Shown here piece by piece: positions 24,603 to 33,234 of a stretch of DNA of 64,000 nt. Source of the DNA: Oscillospiraceae bacterium. GTDB taxonomy: Bacteria > Bacillota > Clostridia > Oscillospirales > Acutalibacteraceae. Position 1 is the stretch's first letter, and every line of letters starts with the position of its first letter. The notes beneath the pieces were generated by a model. It saw only the letters and a program-made list of their open reading frames with translations. It was not told the origin of the DNA and made no database searches. Both the position numbers and the translations under genes were made by a program. The stretch lies in NCBI GenBank assembly GCA_031261445.1, contig JAISJQ010000055.1:45864-109863 (forward strand), read 5' to 3'.

Positions 24603-27600
24603 ATGCCAAACAATCCGTTCAACAAACCGTCCATCTACGCCGTGGCCACCGCCCACCTAGACACCGTCTGGAACTGGGACTTTGAAACCACCATCAGAGA
24701 GTATATTTTGAACACCTTGCGAGAAAATTTTGCGCTCTTTGAGAAGTACCCCGACTATGTCTTCAGCTTTGAGGGCAGCTATCGCTACGAGCTCATGGAG
24801 GAATACTACCCAGAGCTCTTCGCCCGTCTGCGCGAGTACATCCAGCAAGGTCGCTGGCACGTCACGGGCTCGAGCTACGAGAACGGCGACGTGAACATCC
24901 CCTCCGCCGAAGCTCTGTTTCGCAACATCCTCTACGGCAACGGCTATTTCGCCAAAACCTTCGGCAAGCGCAGCACCGACATCTTCCTGCCCGACTGTTT
25001 CGGCTTTGGGACGCAGTTGCCCACCATCGCCGCCCACGCCAACTTGACGGGCTTCACCACCCAAAAGCTCACCTGGTCGAGCTCCGTGGGCATTCCGTTC
25101 GACTTGGGCCGCTGGCAGGGCGTGGACGGCAGCCAGATTTTCGCGTCACTCAACGCGCTCAGCTACGTTGGCCGCCCCAAGAAGTTCCGCAAACACAAAG
25201 AGGCGCTGAAAAAACTGAAGATCAACCGCGAAAAATACGGTCTGAATGCCACCTACATGTACTACGGCACGGGCGACATCGGCGGCGCACCCAAAGAATT
25301 CTGCGTGGCCGCGCTGGAAAAAGAGCTGGCCGAGAACAGCAAAAAATCCGTGGAAGTCATCAGCGCTTCGGCGGATCAGGTCTTCCGCGATTTTGCGCAG
25401 TACCTCACGCCTGAGGCGCAGTCCAACCTGCCCCTGTTCACGGGCGAGCTCATCTCCACCAACCACGGCGTGGGCTGCTACACCTCCCGCGCCATCGGCA
25501 AACGCTGGAACAAGCAGGGCGAGTGGCTGGCGGACGCCGCCGAACGCTTCGCCGTGGCGGCTCTCTGGCTGGGTGCGCAGGAGTACCCGCAGAGCGTGCT
25601 GGACACCGCCTGGAAACGACTCATCGCCCACCAGTTCCACGACGATATCACCGGCACTAGCTTGGCGCGTGTCTATCAGCGCAGTTGGAACGACTACGCG
25701 CTCTCCCTCAACCAGCTGACCACGCAGTACGCCGCCGCCGTGCGTGCCGTGCGCCGCCAGATGGACGACCGCTTTGTCCGCGGCACGTGCGTCACCGTGG
25801 CCAACCCCACCGCCTATGATCGCACAGAAGTGGTGCAGGCGACCATCCCCGCCGCCGACGGCAATGTGCGCGTGCTCGACCACACGGGCAAGGTGCTCCC
25901 CACGCAGATGATCAGCACGGACGGCAAGAGTACCACGTTGGCGTTTTTGGCGACTGTCCCCGCGAGCGGTCTGGCGCTCTTTGACGCACAACCCGGCGAT
26001 GCACCCGCGGGTGCGCCCCTCGTCACGGTCACCCAAGACACGCTGGAGAACGATAAGCTGCGCGTGAAGATTGACGCGCATGGTGACATCAGCGAAATCT
26101 ACGACAAAACGCTCTGCCGCGGTCTACTCACCGCGCCCATCCAAACAGAGCTGTTCAAGTACGCGGGCAGCAAGGCCTATCCCGCTTGGGAACTGCGCTA
26201 CAGACAACAAATGCGTGCGCCCGTCTCCCGTGCTGACCATCCCACGGTGGAAATCGTGGCCGGCGGTGGCGTGCGTGCCGCGCTGAAAATCACCCGCACG
26301 GCAGAGGGCAGCACCTTTGTGCAGACCCTCACGCTCGATGCCGCGTCCAGCGTGCTGCGCGTGGAGAACGACATCGACTGGCAGAGCCGCGAGCGTCTAC
26401 TCAAGACGCGCTTCCCGCTCAGCAGTCCCAGCGAACTGGCCAGCTACGACGTGGGCGTGGGCGTCACCCAGCGGGGCGTGAACACGCCGAAAGTCTACGA
26501 AGTGCCCGCACAAAACTTCGCCGATCTCTCCAATGCGGAGTTCGGCGTGTCGATCCTCAGCGACTGCAAATACGGTTGGGATCACCCGGACGCAGGCACA
26601 CTGCGCCTGACGGGCATCCACACCCCCCGCTGGCCGTTCCGCCCGGAGAGCGCCCAGCACGAGCTGGACATTGGCCGCAATCTATACGCCTATGGCATTT
26701 TTGGTCACCTAGGCGCGAAGCTTTCGGACACGCAGAAGGCCGCGCTGTGCTTCAATCAGCCGCTCACGGCCTTTGTGGATACGGGCTGTCGCAACGCCCA
26801 GAGTACCCTGCCCTCCGCGTGGGGTTTCGCGCAGCTCAGCGAGCCGGGCGCGGCGATCCGCGCCATCAAAAAGGCGCAGGACGGCGACGAAATCATTGTG
26901 CGCGTGCAAGAAATTGTGGGCGAAGGTCACCCTGGCGTGCGCCTGACGTTGGCGGCGGAAATCCTTTCCGTGCGCGAAGTCTGGGCGAGCGAGGAGTCCA
27001 AACCCGTGGAGACGCTATCCAACAGTGCCACGCTAGAAAATGGCGCACTGGTGTTTGATCTGGCGGCCTATGAGCCCAAAACCTTTGCCCTGCGCTTGTT
27101 TGCGCCCGAAAAAGTAGAGAATCCGGCGCACAGCGTGTCCCTCGCGTTCCAAGGCGATGTGGCGGTGACGAGCCCGCAATCTGCCCCCGCCGATGGCGTT
27201 TTGGGCGGCATGACCATCCCGGCGGAGCTGTACCCCACAGAGATCCTCTGCGGCGAAATCCTGCACAGCCTGAACGGCCAAGCCCTGCGCTGTGCCGGGC
27301 AAGAGCTCACCCTGCCGGACGGGGCGCAGAGCGTGCAGCTACTCCTAGCGAGCGTAAACGGCGACAAGGATGCCGTCGTCAGTGTCTCCACAGAAACGCA
27401 CACCATCCGCGTGCAGGATGCGCTGGAGCGCATCGCCACGTGGGATCTGCCCTATCTGGGCGACAAGGCACGCGTCAAGCCGGCGGCACTGGCGTGGAAC
27501 GCCACGCATATGCACACGGCGGCGGGTGACGTCATCGCGCAGCAGTGCTACCTGTTCGCCTACGACTTCCCCGTCCTGCCCGGTAGCACCACCCTGACCC

Positions 27601-27650
27601 TGCCCGAAGACAGCGACATCCTGCTATTCGGTGCAGGCTGCGAGGTGTGA
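24603..27650 (+). CDS. GH38 alpha-mannosidase
   Basis: 1015 residues. Glycoside hydrolase family 38 cuts alpha-mannosyl links of N-glycans or mannan oligosaccharides. The zinc-binding HLDTVW (His18, Asp20) and the nucleophile in FLPDCFGFGTQLP (Asp130) are present, as is the middle-domain motif HQFHDDITGTS. The rest is the long beta-sandwich part (about 400-1015). No signal peptide, so it degrades imported oligosaccharides in the cytoplasm. Monocistronic with its own promoter; no transporter or other sugar gene is next to it. The stop codon lies in a TGAGGNN repeat. Confidence 0.9.
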   Translation: MPNNPFNKPSIYAVATAHLDTVWNWDFETTIREYILNTLRENFALFEKYPDYVFSFEGSYRYELMEEYYPELFARLREYIQQGRWHVTGSSYENGDVNIPSAEALFRNILYGNGYFAKTFGKRSTDIFLPDCFGFGTQLPTIAAHANLTGFTTQKLTWSSSVGIPFDLGRWQGVDGSQIFASLNALSYVGRPKKFRKHKEALKKLKINREKYGLNATYMYYGTGDIGGAPKEFCVAALEKELAENSKKSVEVISASADQVFRDFAQYLTPEAQSNLPLFTGELISTNHGVGCYTSRAIGKRWNKQGEWLADAAERFAVAALWLGAQEYPQSVLDTAWKRLIAHQFHDDITGTSLARVYQRSWNDYALSLNQLTTQYAAAVRAVRRQMDDRFVRGTCVTVANPTAYDRTEVVQATIPAADGNVRVLDHTGKVLPTQMISTDGKSTTLAFLATVPASGLALFDAQPGDAPAGAPLVTVTQDTLENDKLRVKIDAHGDISEIYDKTLCRGLLTAPIQTELFKYAGSKAYPAWELRYRQQMRAPVSRADHPTVEIVAGGGVRAALKITRTAEGSTFVQTLTLDAASSVLRVENDIDWQSRERLLKTRFPLSSPSELASYDVGVGVTQRGVNTPKVYEVPAQNFADLSNAEFGVSILSDCKYGWDHPDAGTLRLTGIHTPRWPFRPESAQHELDIGRNLYAYGIFGHLGAKLSDTQKAALCFNQPLTAFVDTGCRNAQSTLPSAWGFAQLSEPGAAIRAIKKAQDGDEIIVRVQEIVGEGHPGVRLTLAAEILSVREVWASEESKPVETLSNSATLENGALVFDLAAYEPKTFALRLFAPEKVENPAHSVSLAFQGDVAVTSPQSAPADGVLGGMTIPAELYPTEILCGEILHSLNGQALRCAGQELTLPDGAQSVQLLLASVNGDKDAVVSVSTETHTIRVQDALERIATWDLPYLGDKARVKPAALAWNATHMHTAAGDVIAQQCYLFAYDFPVLPGSTTLTLPEDSDILLFGAGCEV

Positions 27651-27826
27651 GAAATGAGGATTCAGGCGTGAGGATTTTGTAGGGACGCCAATCTGCCGCC
27701 CGTGATAGCAGATGCCCCATTGTAGGGGCGACCCTTGTGGTCGCCCGCTGTTGAGAAGGCAGAAGACAGAGGACAGAAGACAGGTTTTTGGGCGCAATTC
27801 TGCCCTCTGTCTTCTGCCTTCTCTCA
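27648..27826. repeat. Composite repeat: families D, E and B between convergent genes
   Basis: TGAGAAA-TGAGGAT-TCAGGCG-TGAGGAT from the mannosidase stop (27648); GTAGGGGCGACC...GGTCGCCC near 27722-27749; inverted CAGAAGA/CAGAGGA heptads 27757-27823 ending at the thrC stop. Confidence 0.85.
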
Positions 27827-29305
27827 AGCCAGAAAATCCAGCACCGCGTCTTGCAGGCGATCCTTGGCGACCACATTGGGGAAGCGGACGGCTTTGCCCT
27901 GTAGCGCCAGCAGTTGCGGGGGACAGGGCACGCCCGAAAACGCCGCTAGCTGCGTGGCCTGCGCGAACTCGTCGCCCTGCGGTGTCTGCCCAATGGCCGA
28001 GAGCACGGGCGAGACAAACTTGAAGGGGCTGGCCGTGGCGGCAATGACCGCTGGGGTCTGGTCGCCCGTTTCGCGGCGATACTGCGCCAGCGCGTGTACG
28101 CCCACGGCGGTGTGCGGGTCGCAGAGATAGTGCGCGTTTTTCCACGTGTCGCCAATGGTGCTCTTCGTTGCCTCTTCGTCGGCGGAGTCCGCCCAGAAGA
28201 GGGATTGGAGTTTCGCCAGCACGCTGTCGGGCACGGTGTAGCTGCCCGTCTCTTTCAGCGAGCGCATCCATGCGGCCGTCTGCCCCGCGTCGCGGTCGGC
28301 CAGCAGGAACAATAGCCGCTCCAGATTGCTGGAGATGAGGATGTCCATGCTGGGCGAGATGGTGGTGTAAAAATCCCGCCGCGCGGTGTACGTGCCCGTG
28401 CGGATGAAGTCCGTCAGGACGCGGTTGCGGTTGCTGGCGCACAGGAGCTTGCCCACGGGCAGCCCCATCTCCCGCGCAAAGTAGGCGGCCAAAATGTTGC
28501 CGAAATTCCCCGTGGGGACAACAAAGTGCACCTGGTCGCCCAGCCGCACCGTGCCGTTTTTGACTAGATCCACATACGCGCTGAAATAATACACAATCTG
28601 CGGCACCAGACGCCCCCAGTTGATGGAGTTCGCGCTGGAGAACGCCAACGACTTTTCCCGCAGTTTTGCGCACACCGCCGGGTCGGTGAAGATTTCCTTC
28701 ACGCCGGTTTGGGCATCGTCAAAGTTGCCCTCCACGGCGCAGACACCCACATTGTTGCCCGCCTGCGTGACCATCTGCAGGCGTTGCATGGGGCTGACGC
28801 CCTCTTGCGGATAGAAGACCAACACGTGCGTGCCGGGCACATCGCGGAAGCCTTCCAGCGCGGCCTTGCCCGTGTCGCCGGACGTGGCCACCAAAATCAC
28901 CAGTTCCCCCGCGCCGGACTTCTGCGCACTCTTCGCCAGCAACCACGGCAAGAGCTGCAACGCCATGTCTTTGAACGCGCAGGTTGGGCCGTGGAACAGT
29001 TCCGACAGATAGGTCGTGTCGTCCAGCCGGGCGAGCGGCGCAATCTCCGAGCGAGCGAACTGCGCACCGTAAGCGCCCTGCACGCATTCGCGCAATTCAT
29101 CGGCAGAAAAATCCGTTAAATAGGGCGCGAGAATCTTTTGGGCACGCGCAACATAAGGCAGGTCGGCTAGTTGGCCGATTTCGGCGAGGGATAGGGTGGG
29201 AATCTCCGCCGGCAGATACAGGCCGCCCTCGGGGGAAAGTCCCCGGGCAATGGCTTGGGCAGAGCTGACGCGCACAGCCGCATCCCGCGTGCTTTGGTAA
29301 TCCAT
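27824..29305 (-). CDS. thrC: Threonine synthase
   Basis: 493 residues from ATG 29305 (AAGGAC upstream); the ORF-track start at 29326 is a TTG. PLP enzyme that converts O-phosphohomoserine to threonine. The N-terminal YQSTRD and GLYLP blocks and the PLP lysine Lys112 in HGPTCAFKDMALQ are typical of the bacterial ThrC of about 490 residues, as is ATSGDTGKAALEGF. Single gene with its own promoter (29355-29384); hom and thrB are not adjacent, and the leader is too short for a T-box. The stop codon is at the edge of a family B repeat. Confidence 0.93.
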   Translation of the reverse strand: MDYQSTRDAAVRVSSAQAIARGLSPEGGLYLPAEIPTLSLAEIGQLADLPYVARAQKILAPYLTDFSADELRECVQGAYGAQFARSEIAPLARLDDTTYLSELFHGPTCAFKDMALQLLPWLLAKSAQKSGAGELVILVATSGDTGKAALEGFRDVPGTHVLVFYPQEGVSPMQRLQMVTQAGNNVGVCAVEGNFDDAQTGVKEIFTDPAVCAKLREKSLAFSSANSINWGRLVPQIVYYFSAYVDLVKNGTVRLGDQVHFVVPTGNFGNILAAYFAREMGLPVGKLLCASNRNRVLTDFIRTGTYTARRDFYTTISPSMDILISSNLERLLFLLADRDAGQTAAWMRSLKETGSYTVPDSVLAKLQSLFWADSADEEATKSTIGDTWKNAHYLCDPHTAVGVHALAQYRRETGDQTPAVIAATASPFKFVSPVLSAIGQTPQGDEFAQATQLAAFSGVPCPPQLLALQGKAVRFPNVVAKDRLQDAVLDFLA

Positions 29306-29354
29306 GATGCTGTCCTTTTCGGGCAAGTTTGTCGGTCCAACGCCGAACGGACAT

Positions 29355-29384
29355 ATTATACCGTTTTGCGGGGGGAGATGTCAA
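29355..29384 (-). promoter_or_regulatory. thrC promoter
   Basis: Minus strand TTGACA (29379-29384), 18-base spacer, TATAAT (29355-29360). Confidence 0.7.
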
Positions 29385-29398
29385 GCCAAAGGCTTGTC

Positions 29399-29500
29399 TA
29401 GGTAATAGGTAATAGTGAATAGTGAATAGGTGTTGAGATTATGAGGTGCGAGGGTAGGGGCGGATGATAATCCCAACACCTATTCACTATTACCTATTCA
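29399..29500. repeat. Heptad repeat family F, two inverted arms
   Basis: TAGGTAA-TAGGTAA-TAGTGAA-TAGTGAA-TAGG, a spacer of about 45 bases, and the inverted arm CACCTATTCACTATTACC. The right end supplies the rnfB stop (minus strand TGA). Confidence 0.85.
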
Positions 29501-30286
29501 CTGAATCGCGCCGACGGGGCAGACTTTGGCGCATTCGCCGCAGGCGATGCAGCGGTCGGCGTCGATGCGTGCCATAAAGTTCGTCACTTTCGCCGCACCG
29601 TTGGGGCAGACTTTTTCGCACTTCTTGCAGCCGATGCAGCCCTTCGTGCAGACCTTGCGGGTGTCGCCGCCCTTGAGGGTGGAGCAGCACAGCACGGCGG
29701 GCACAGGGTGCTCTTTTTGAACCAGCACAATCAGATCTTTGGGGCATACCGCCACGCAGGCCTTGCACGCGCGGCATTTTTCACTTTCCACACGCGCAAT
29801 GCCGTCCGGGCAGACGCGAATGGCATCGTAGGGGCAGACCACCGCGCAGTCGCCCAGACCGATGCAGCCGCAGGGGCAGGCCTTCACGCCGCCGGCTAGC
29901 TGGGCGGCCATGCGGCACGAGCGCATCCCGCTGTAGTGATAGGTCTTTTTGGCCACATTCTCGCCGCCCTGACAGCGCACCACGGCCACTTGCGGCACAA
30001 TGTGCTCGCTGGAAAAGCCCGTCAGTTTGCCGATCTCCTGCGCGACTTCGTCGCCGCCCGGCGCACAGAGACCCGCGTTGGTTTCCGCGCCCGTGTGCAA
30101 GGCCTTCGCGTAGCCCGCGCAGCCGCTGAAGCCGCACGCGCCGCAGTTGACGCCGGGCAGCACGGCCAGAATGTGCTCTTCGTGCTCGTCCACCGGCACG
30201 GCCAGCTTTTCGGACACAAACGCCAGCCCCAGCCCCAAAACCAGCGCCAGAGCCGCAACAAACCCAATCGGTATGATAATCTGCAT
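29498..30286 (-). CDS. rnfB: Rnf complex subunit RnfB (Fe-S)
   Basis: 262 residues from ATG 30286; the longer ORF-track start reads through a repeat. RnfB takes electrons from reduced ferredoxin. One N-terminal membrane helix (MQIIIPIGFVAALALVLGLG), a [4Fe-4S] 'Fe-S' domain (GVNCGACGFSGCAGYA), then four ferredoxin-like cysteine sets including CRACKACVAVCP, CIGCKKCEKVCP and CIACGECAKVCP. This cluster-rich form is typical of clostridial RnfB. Last gene of rnfCDGEAB, but separated from rnfA by 98 bases holding an inverted heptad repeat, the only real gap in the operon. Confidence 0.93.
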   Translation of the reverse strand: MQIIIPIGFVAALALVLGLGLAFVSEKLAVPVDEHEEHILAVLPGVNCGACGFSGCAGYAKALHTGAETNAGLCAPGGDEVAQEIGKLTGFSSEHIVPQVAVVRCQGGENVAKKTYHYSGMRSCRMAAQLAGGVKACPCGCIGLGDCAVVCPYDAIRVCPDGIARVESEKCRACKACVAVCPKDLIVLVQKEHPVPAVLCCSTLKGGDTRKVCTKGCIGCKKCEKVCPNGAAKVTNFMARIDADRCIACGECAKVCPVGAIQ

Positions 30287-30302
30287 AAAAAACCCACTTT
30301 TC

Positions 30303-30389
30303 CAATTAACAATTGACAATGAACAATTGCACATGGTGCGCGGTGTAGCCCTGCAAACAATTGTACATTGTTCTTTGTTCATTGTTAAT
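30303..30389. repeat. Heptad repeat family C between rnfA and rnfB
   Basis: Inverted arms AATTAACAATTGACAATGAA and ATTGTACATTGTTCTTTGTT... with a central spacer; supplies the rnfA stop. In the mRNA it would fold into a long A/U-rich hairpin. Confidence 0.85.
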
Positions 30390-30975
30390 TAAAAATATTT
30401 TCAGCGATGCCCGCAAAGCCTAGGAAGGACATGCTCACCAAGCTGGCGGCGGCCAGCGTGGCGGGCAAGCCCTTGAGGGATTTCGGGATCTCCGCGCTCT
30501 CCAGCCGCTCGCGCACGCCCGCAAAGAGGATCATCGCCACCAAAAAGCCCAGTCCGCCCGCCAGAGAGGTCGCCAGTGCTTGCGGGTAGTCCAGCTGATT
30601 TTGGATGTTCAGCAACACCACGCCCAGCACCGCGCAGTTGGTCGTGATGAGCGGCAGGTAGATGCCCAGCGCGTCATACAGCGGCGGCAAAAAGCGCTTG
30701 AGAACGACTTCCAGTAGCTGCACTAAGCCGGCGATCACTAGGATGAACACCACCGTTTGCAGGTATTCCAAGCCGCGCGGGACGAGGAGGTACGCGTTGA
30801 TGGGCCACGTGGCCGCCGTGGCCAGCACCATCACGAAGATGACCGCAACGCTCATCCCCGCCGCTGTGCCCACTTTTTTGCTCACGCCCAAAAACGGGCA
30901 GATGCCCAAAAATCGCGCCAGCACAAAGTTTTGCGTCAGGATGCCCGTGATGAGGATGGTGATGAAAATCTTCAT
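30385..30975 (-). CDS. rnfA: Rnf complex membrane subunit RnfA
   Basis: 196 residues from ATG 30975, GGAGG upstream, overlapping the rnfE stop (ATGA). Six membrane helices of the RnfA/NqrE type; FVLARFLGICPFLGVSK and PLITTNCAVLG hold the cysteines that bind an intramembrane [2Fe-2S] cluster together with RnfE in the Rnf/NQR structures. Carries electrons across the membrane as part of the sodium- or proton-pumping ferredoxin:NAD+ oxidoreductase. Its stop codon is in the family C repeat. Confidence 0.94.
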   Translation of the reverse strand: MKIFITILITGILTQNFVLARFLGICPFLGVSKKVGTAAGMSVAVIFVMVLATAATWPINAYLLVPRGLEYLQTVVFILVIAGLVQLLEVVLKRFLPPLYDALGIYLPLITTNCAVLGVVLLNIQNQLDYPQALATSLAGGLGFLVAMILFAGVRERLESAEIPKSLKGLPATLAAASLVSMSFLGFAGIAENIFN

Positions 30976-31703
30976 GCGCTCGCCTCCTCTGGGTGACAGG
31001 TGGCGGCCATGGGGCAGTTGCCGCAGACAGAGGATGGCGGTGCTTTGTCCCGCCCAATTTTGGACGAGAGCGCAATGAGTAGTCCGAACACCAGCAGCCC
31101 CCCCGGTGCCATGATGAAGAACGCGATGGGGGCGAGGTAGTTCCCCTCGCCCAGCAGCGTCCAACCGTTAAAGCCGCCCAGCGTGTTCTCGCCAAAAACG
31201 CCCAGCAGGCTCTGCGCCCCGCTCAGGAACGTGCCCGCGCCGAGGATCTCGCGCACCGTGCCCATGCACAGCAGGGCGGCCGTGAAGCCCACGCCCATGC
31301 CCGCGCCGTCCGCCGCGCTGGCCAGCACGGGGTTTTGCCCCGCAAAGGCCTCCGCGCGTCCCAGCAAGATGCAGTTGACGGTGATCAGCGGCAAAAACAC
31401 GCCCAGTGCCACGTCCAGTGCCGGCACAAACGCCTTGACGAGCATTTGCACCACGCTGGTGAAGGACGCGATGACCACGATATACGCCGGGATGCGCAGT
31501 TTATCCGGGATGATTTTGCGCAGTGCCGAGACGGTGACGTTGGCGCAGATGAGCACCAGCAAGACGGCGATGCCCATGCCCAGCGCGTTGACGGCGGAGC
31601 TGGTCACCGCCAAAGTGGGGCAAGTGCCCAGCACGAGGCGCAGCACGGGGTTCTCCCGCAGGATGCCCTTGCTGAATTCTTTGGATAGTGCAGTTTTGGC
31701 CAT
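30972..31703 (-). CDS. rnfE: Rnf complex membrane subunit RnfE
   Basis: 243 residues; six membrane helices, homologous to RnfA in inverted topology, with the cluster cysteines in LGTCPTLAVTSS and PLITVNCILLGR. Start ATG overlaps the rnfG stop (TAATG). The C-terminal tail after the last helix carries an extra cysteine motif, CGNCPMAATC, outside the core fold; similar Cys-rich tails are remembered from some clostridial RnfE proteins and could bind metal. Confidence 0.93.
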   Translation of the reverse strand: MAKTALSKEFSKGILRENPVLRLVLGTCPTLAVTSSAVNALGMGIAVLLVLICANVTVSALRKIIPDKLRIPAYIVVIASFTSVVQMLVKAFVPALDVALGVFLPLITVNCILLGRAEAFAGQNPVLASAADGAGMGVGFTAALLCMGTVREILGAGTFLSGAQSLLGVFGENTLGGFNGWTLLGEGNYLAPIAFFIMAPGGLLVFGLLIALSSKIGRDKAPPSSVCGNCPMAATCHPEEASA

Positions 31704-32257
31704 TATTGCCCGTCCTTTCCGATTTTTGCGGCGTTCTTTAGGGCGGTGTTGACTGCCAGCGTCACCGCGCGGCTGGTGATGGTTGCCCCGGTGATGGCCT
31801 GAATTTCGTTGCCGGCAGGCGCATTCTTACTCACCGCAATGCCCATACGTTTGGCCACGAACTGCGTCAAAAAGGACGCATTCTCCGCCTTCATGCCCAG
31901 CCCCGGCGTCTCGCTCAGGCTCAGGATCTCCACGCCCAGCACCGCGCCGTCTGGACTGACGGCGGTCATCACGGTGATGTCGCCGCCGTAGCCCGTCGCC
32001 GCTGTGTTCCACACAGTGCCCAGAGCATCGCCCTGTGCGTCTTCTGCGCGGAAATACGCCGTGCCGTCGGGCAATGCCGCGTCGTGAAACGCCGTGGCCG
32101 AGGGGATGAGTTTGGCCATGGTGGCTTGTTGCGTCTGCTTCTCCCGCTGAGCGATTTTGGGCGCGGTGAGGCTGTTGGTCACGACCAGTGCCGCCGCGCA
32201 CAGCAAGCAGATGACCGTCAAAATCACGGCCGGGACGAGAATTTTGCTTTTCTTCAT
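31703..32257 (-). CDS. rnfG: Rnf complex flavoprotein subunit RnfG
   Basis: 184 residues: one N-terminal membrane helix (about 7-28) and an FMN-binding domain outside the cytoplasm. Covalent FMN attaches to the threonine of the ITGATITS motif (Thr159). LSLSETPGLGMKAE is the conserved second FMN-contact region. Electrons pass from RnfA/E to RnfG and RnfD. It lies 2 bases after rnfD and overlaps rnfE by one base. Confidence 0.94.
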   Translation of the reverse strand: MKKSKILVPAVILTVICLLCAAALVVTNSLTAPKIAQREKQTQQATMAKLIPSATAFHDAALPDGTAYFRAEDAQGDALGTVWNTAATGYGGDITVMTAVSPDGAVLGVEILSLSETPGLGMKAENASFLTQFVAKRMGIAVSKNAPAGNEIQAITGATITSRAVTLAVNTALKNAAKIGKDGQ

Positions 32258-32259
32258 GC

Positions 32260-33234
32260 TCAGCTCTCCTGTTCCTTAGAGGCTTTTTGGCTCTTTTTCA
32301 CAGAGCCGAAAATCTTGGGTTGTGTGACGCGCTCAAGGAGCGGCGTGGCGATGTTCATGAGCAAAATGGCGTAGCTGACGCCCTCGGGCATGTTGCCCCA
32401 GAGGCGAATGACCAGCGTCACCCCGCCACAGCCCAGCGCATAGAGCACCTTGCCCCAAGGCGTCATGGGGCTGGTAACGTAGTCCGTCGCCATAAAGAAT
32501 GCGCCCAACAGCAGGCCGCCCGTGAGCACCTGCCGCGCCGCAAAAGCGGCATCCAAGCCGCCCGCGAGGAACATCCCCACGGCCACCGTGCCGATGAAGA
32601 CCAGCGGGATGATGGGGGAGATGATGCGCTTACACAGCAGATACAGGCCGCCCAGCAGGAGCGCGGCCGCGCAGACCTCGCCGTAGCTGCCGCCGTGCTG
32701 TCCCAGCAGGAGGGCGAGCCAGTCGGGGGCATCGCCGCCTGTTTTCAGGATCGCCAAAGGGGTCGCGCCCGTGAGGGCATCGGTGGTGACAGCGGCTTTG
32801 GGCAGATCCCAAGTGGTCAGCGCGATGGGGAAGGAGATGAGCAGGAAAATCCGCCCGGCGATGGCGGGGTTGGCGAAGTTGTGCCCCAGACCGCCGAAAA
32901 ACTGTTTGACCACGATGATGGCAAACGCCGTGCCCAGCGCGGCCATCCACAGCGGCACGCCCACGGGCAGACAAAACGCCAGCAGTGTGCCCGTTACGGC
33001 GGCGGAGAGGTCGCCCAACGTGGACGGCTTTTTGAACAGCGAGCGGATGCCCCACTCGCTCACCAGCGCCGTGCCGATGCACACCAGCGTGACGATCAGC
33101 GAGCGCCAGCCGAAAATCCACACGGCGGCAATTTGCGCGGGCACGAGGGCAATGAGCACATCGAGCATAACGCCTGTGCTGGTTTCCGCCGCGCGAATAT
33201 GGGGCGGCGCGGTGACGGTGACGAGTTTGCTCAT
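32260..33234 (-). CDS. rnfD: Rnf complex membrane flavoprotein RnfD
   Basis: 324 residues from ATG 33234 (AAAGGAGG), overlapping the rnfC stop (ATGA); the ORF-track start at 33447 lies inside rnfC. NQR2/RnfD family with about ten membrane helices; the covalent-FMN threonine is Thr158 in DALTGATPLA. GGLGHNFANPAIAGR is the family block. Part of the ion-translocating core. Lys/Glu-rich C-terminal tail is cytoplasmic. Confidence 0.94.
   Translation of the reverse strand: MSKLVTVTAPPHIRAAETSTGVMLDVLIALVPAQIAAVWIFGWRSLIVTLVCIGTALVSEWGIRSLFKKPSTLGDLSAAVTGTLLAFCLPVGVPLWMAALGTAFAIIVVKQFFGGLGHNFANPAIAGRIFLLISFPIALTTWDLPKAAVTTDALTGATPLAILKTGGDAPDWLALLLGQHGGSYGEVCAAALLLGGLYLLCKRIISPIIPLVFIGTVAVGMFLAGGLDAAFAARQVLTGGLLLGAFFMATDYVTSPMTPWGKVLYALGCGGVTLVIRLWGNMPEGVSYAILLMNIATPLLERVTQPKIFGSVKKSQKASKEQES

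Noticed and set aside
29306-29354. T-box leader for thrC
   Set aside because: The leader is about 40 bases, far too short.
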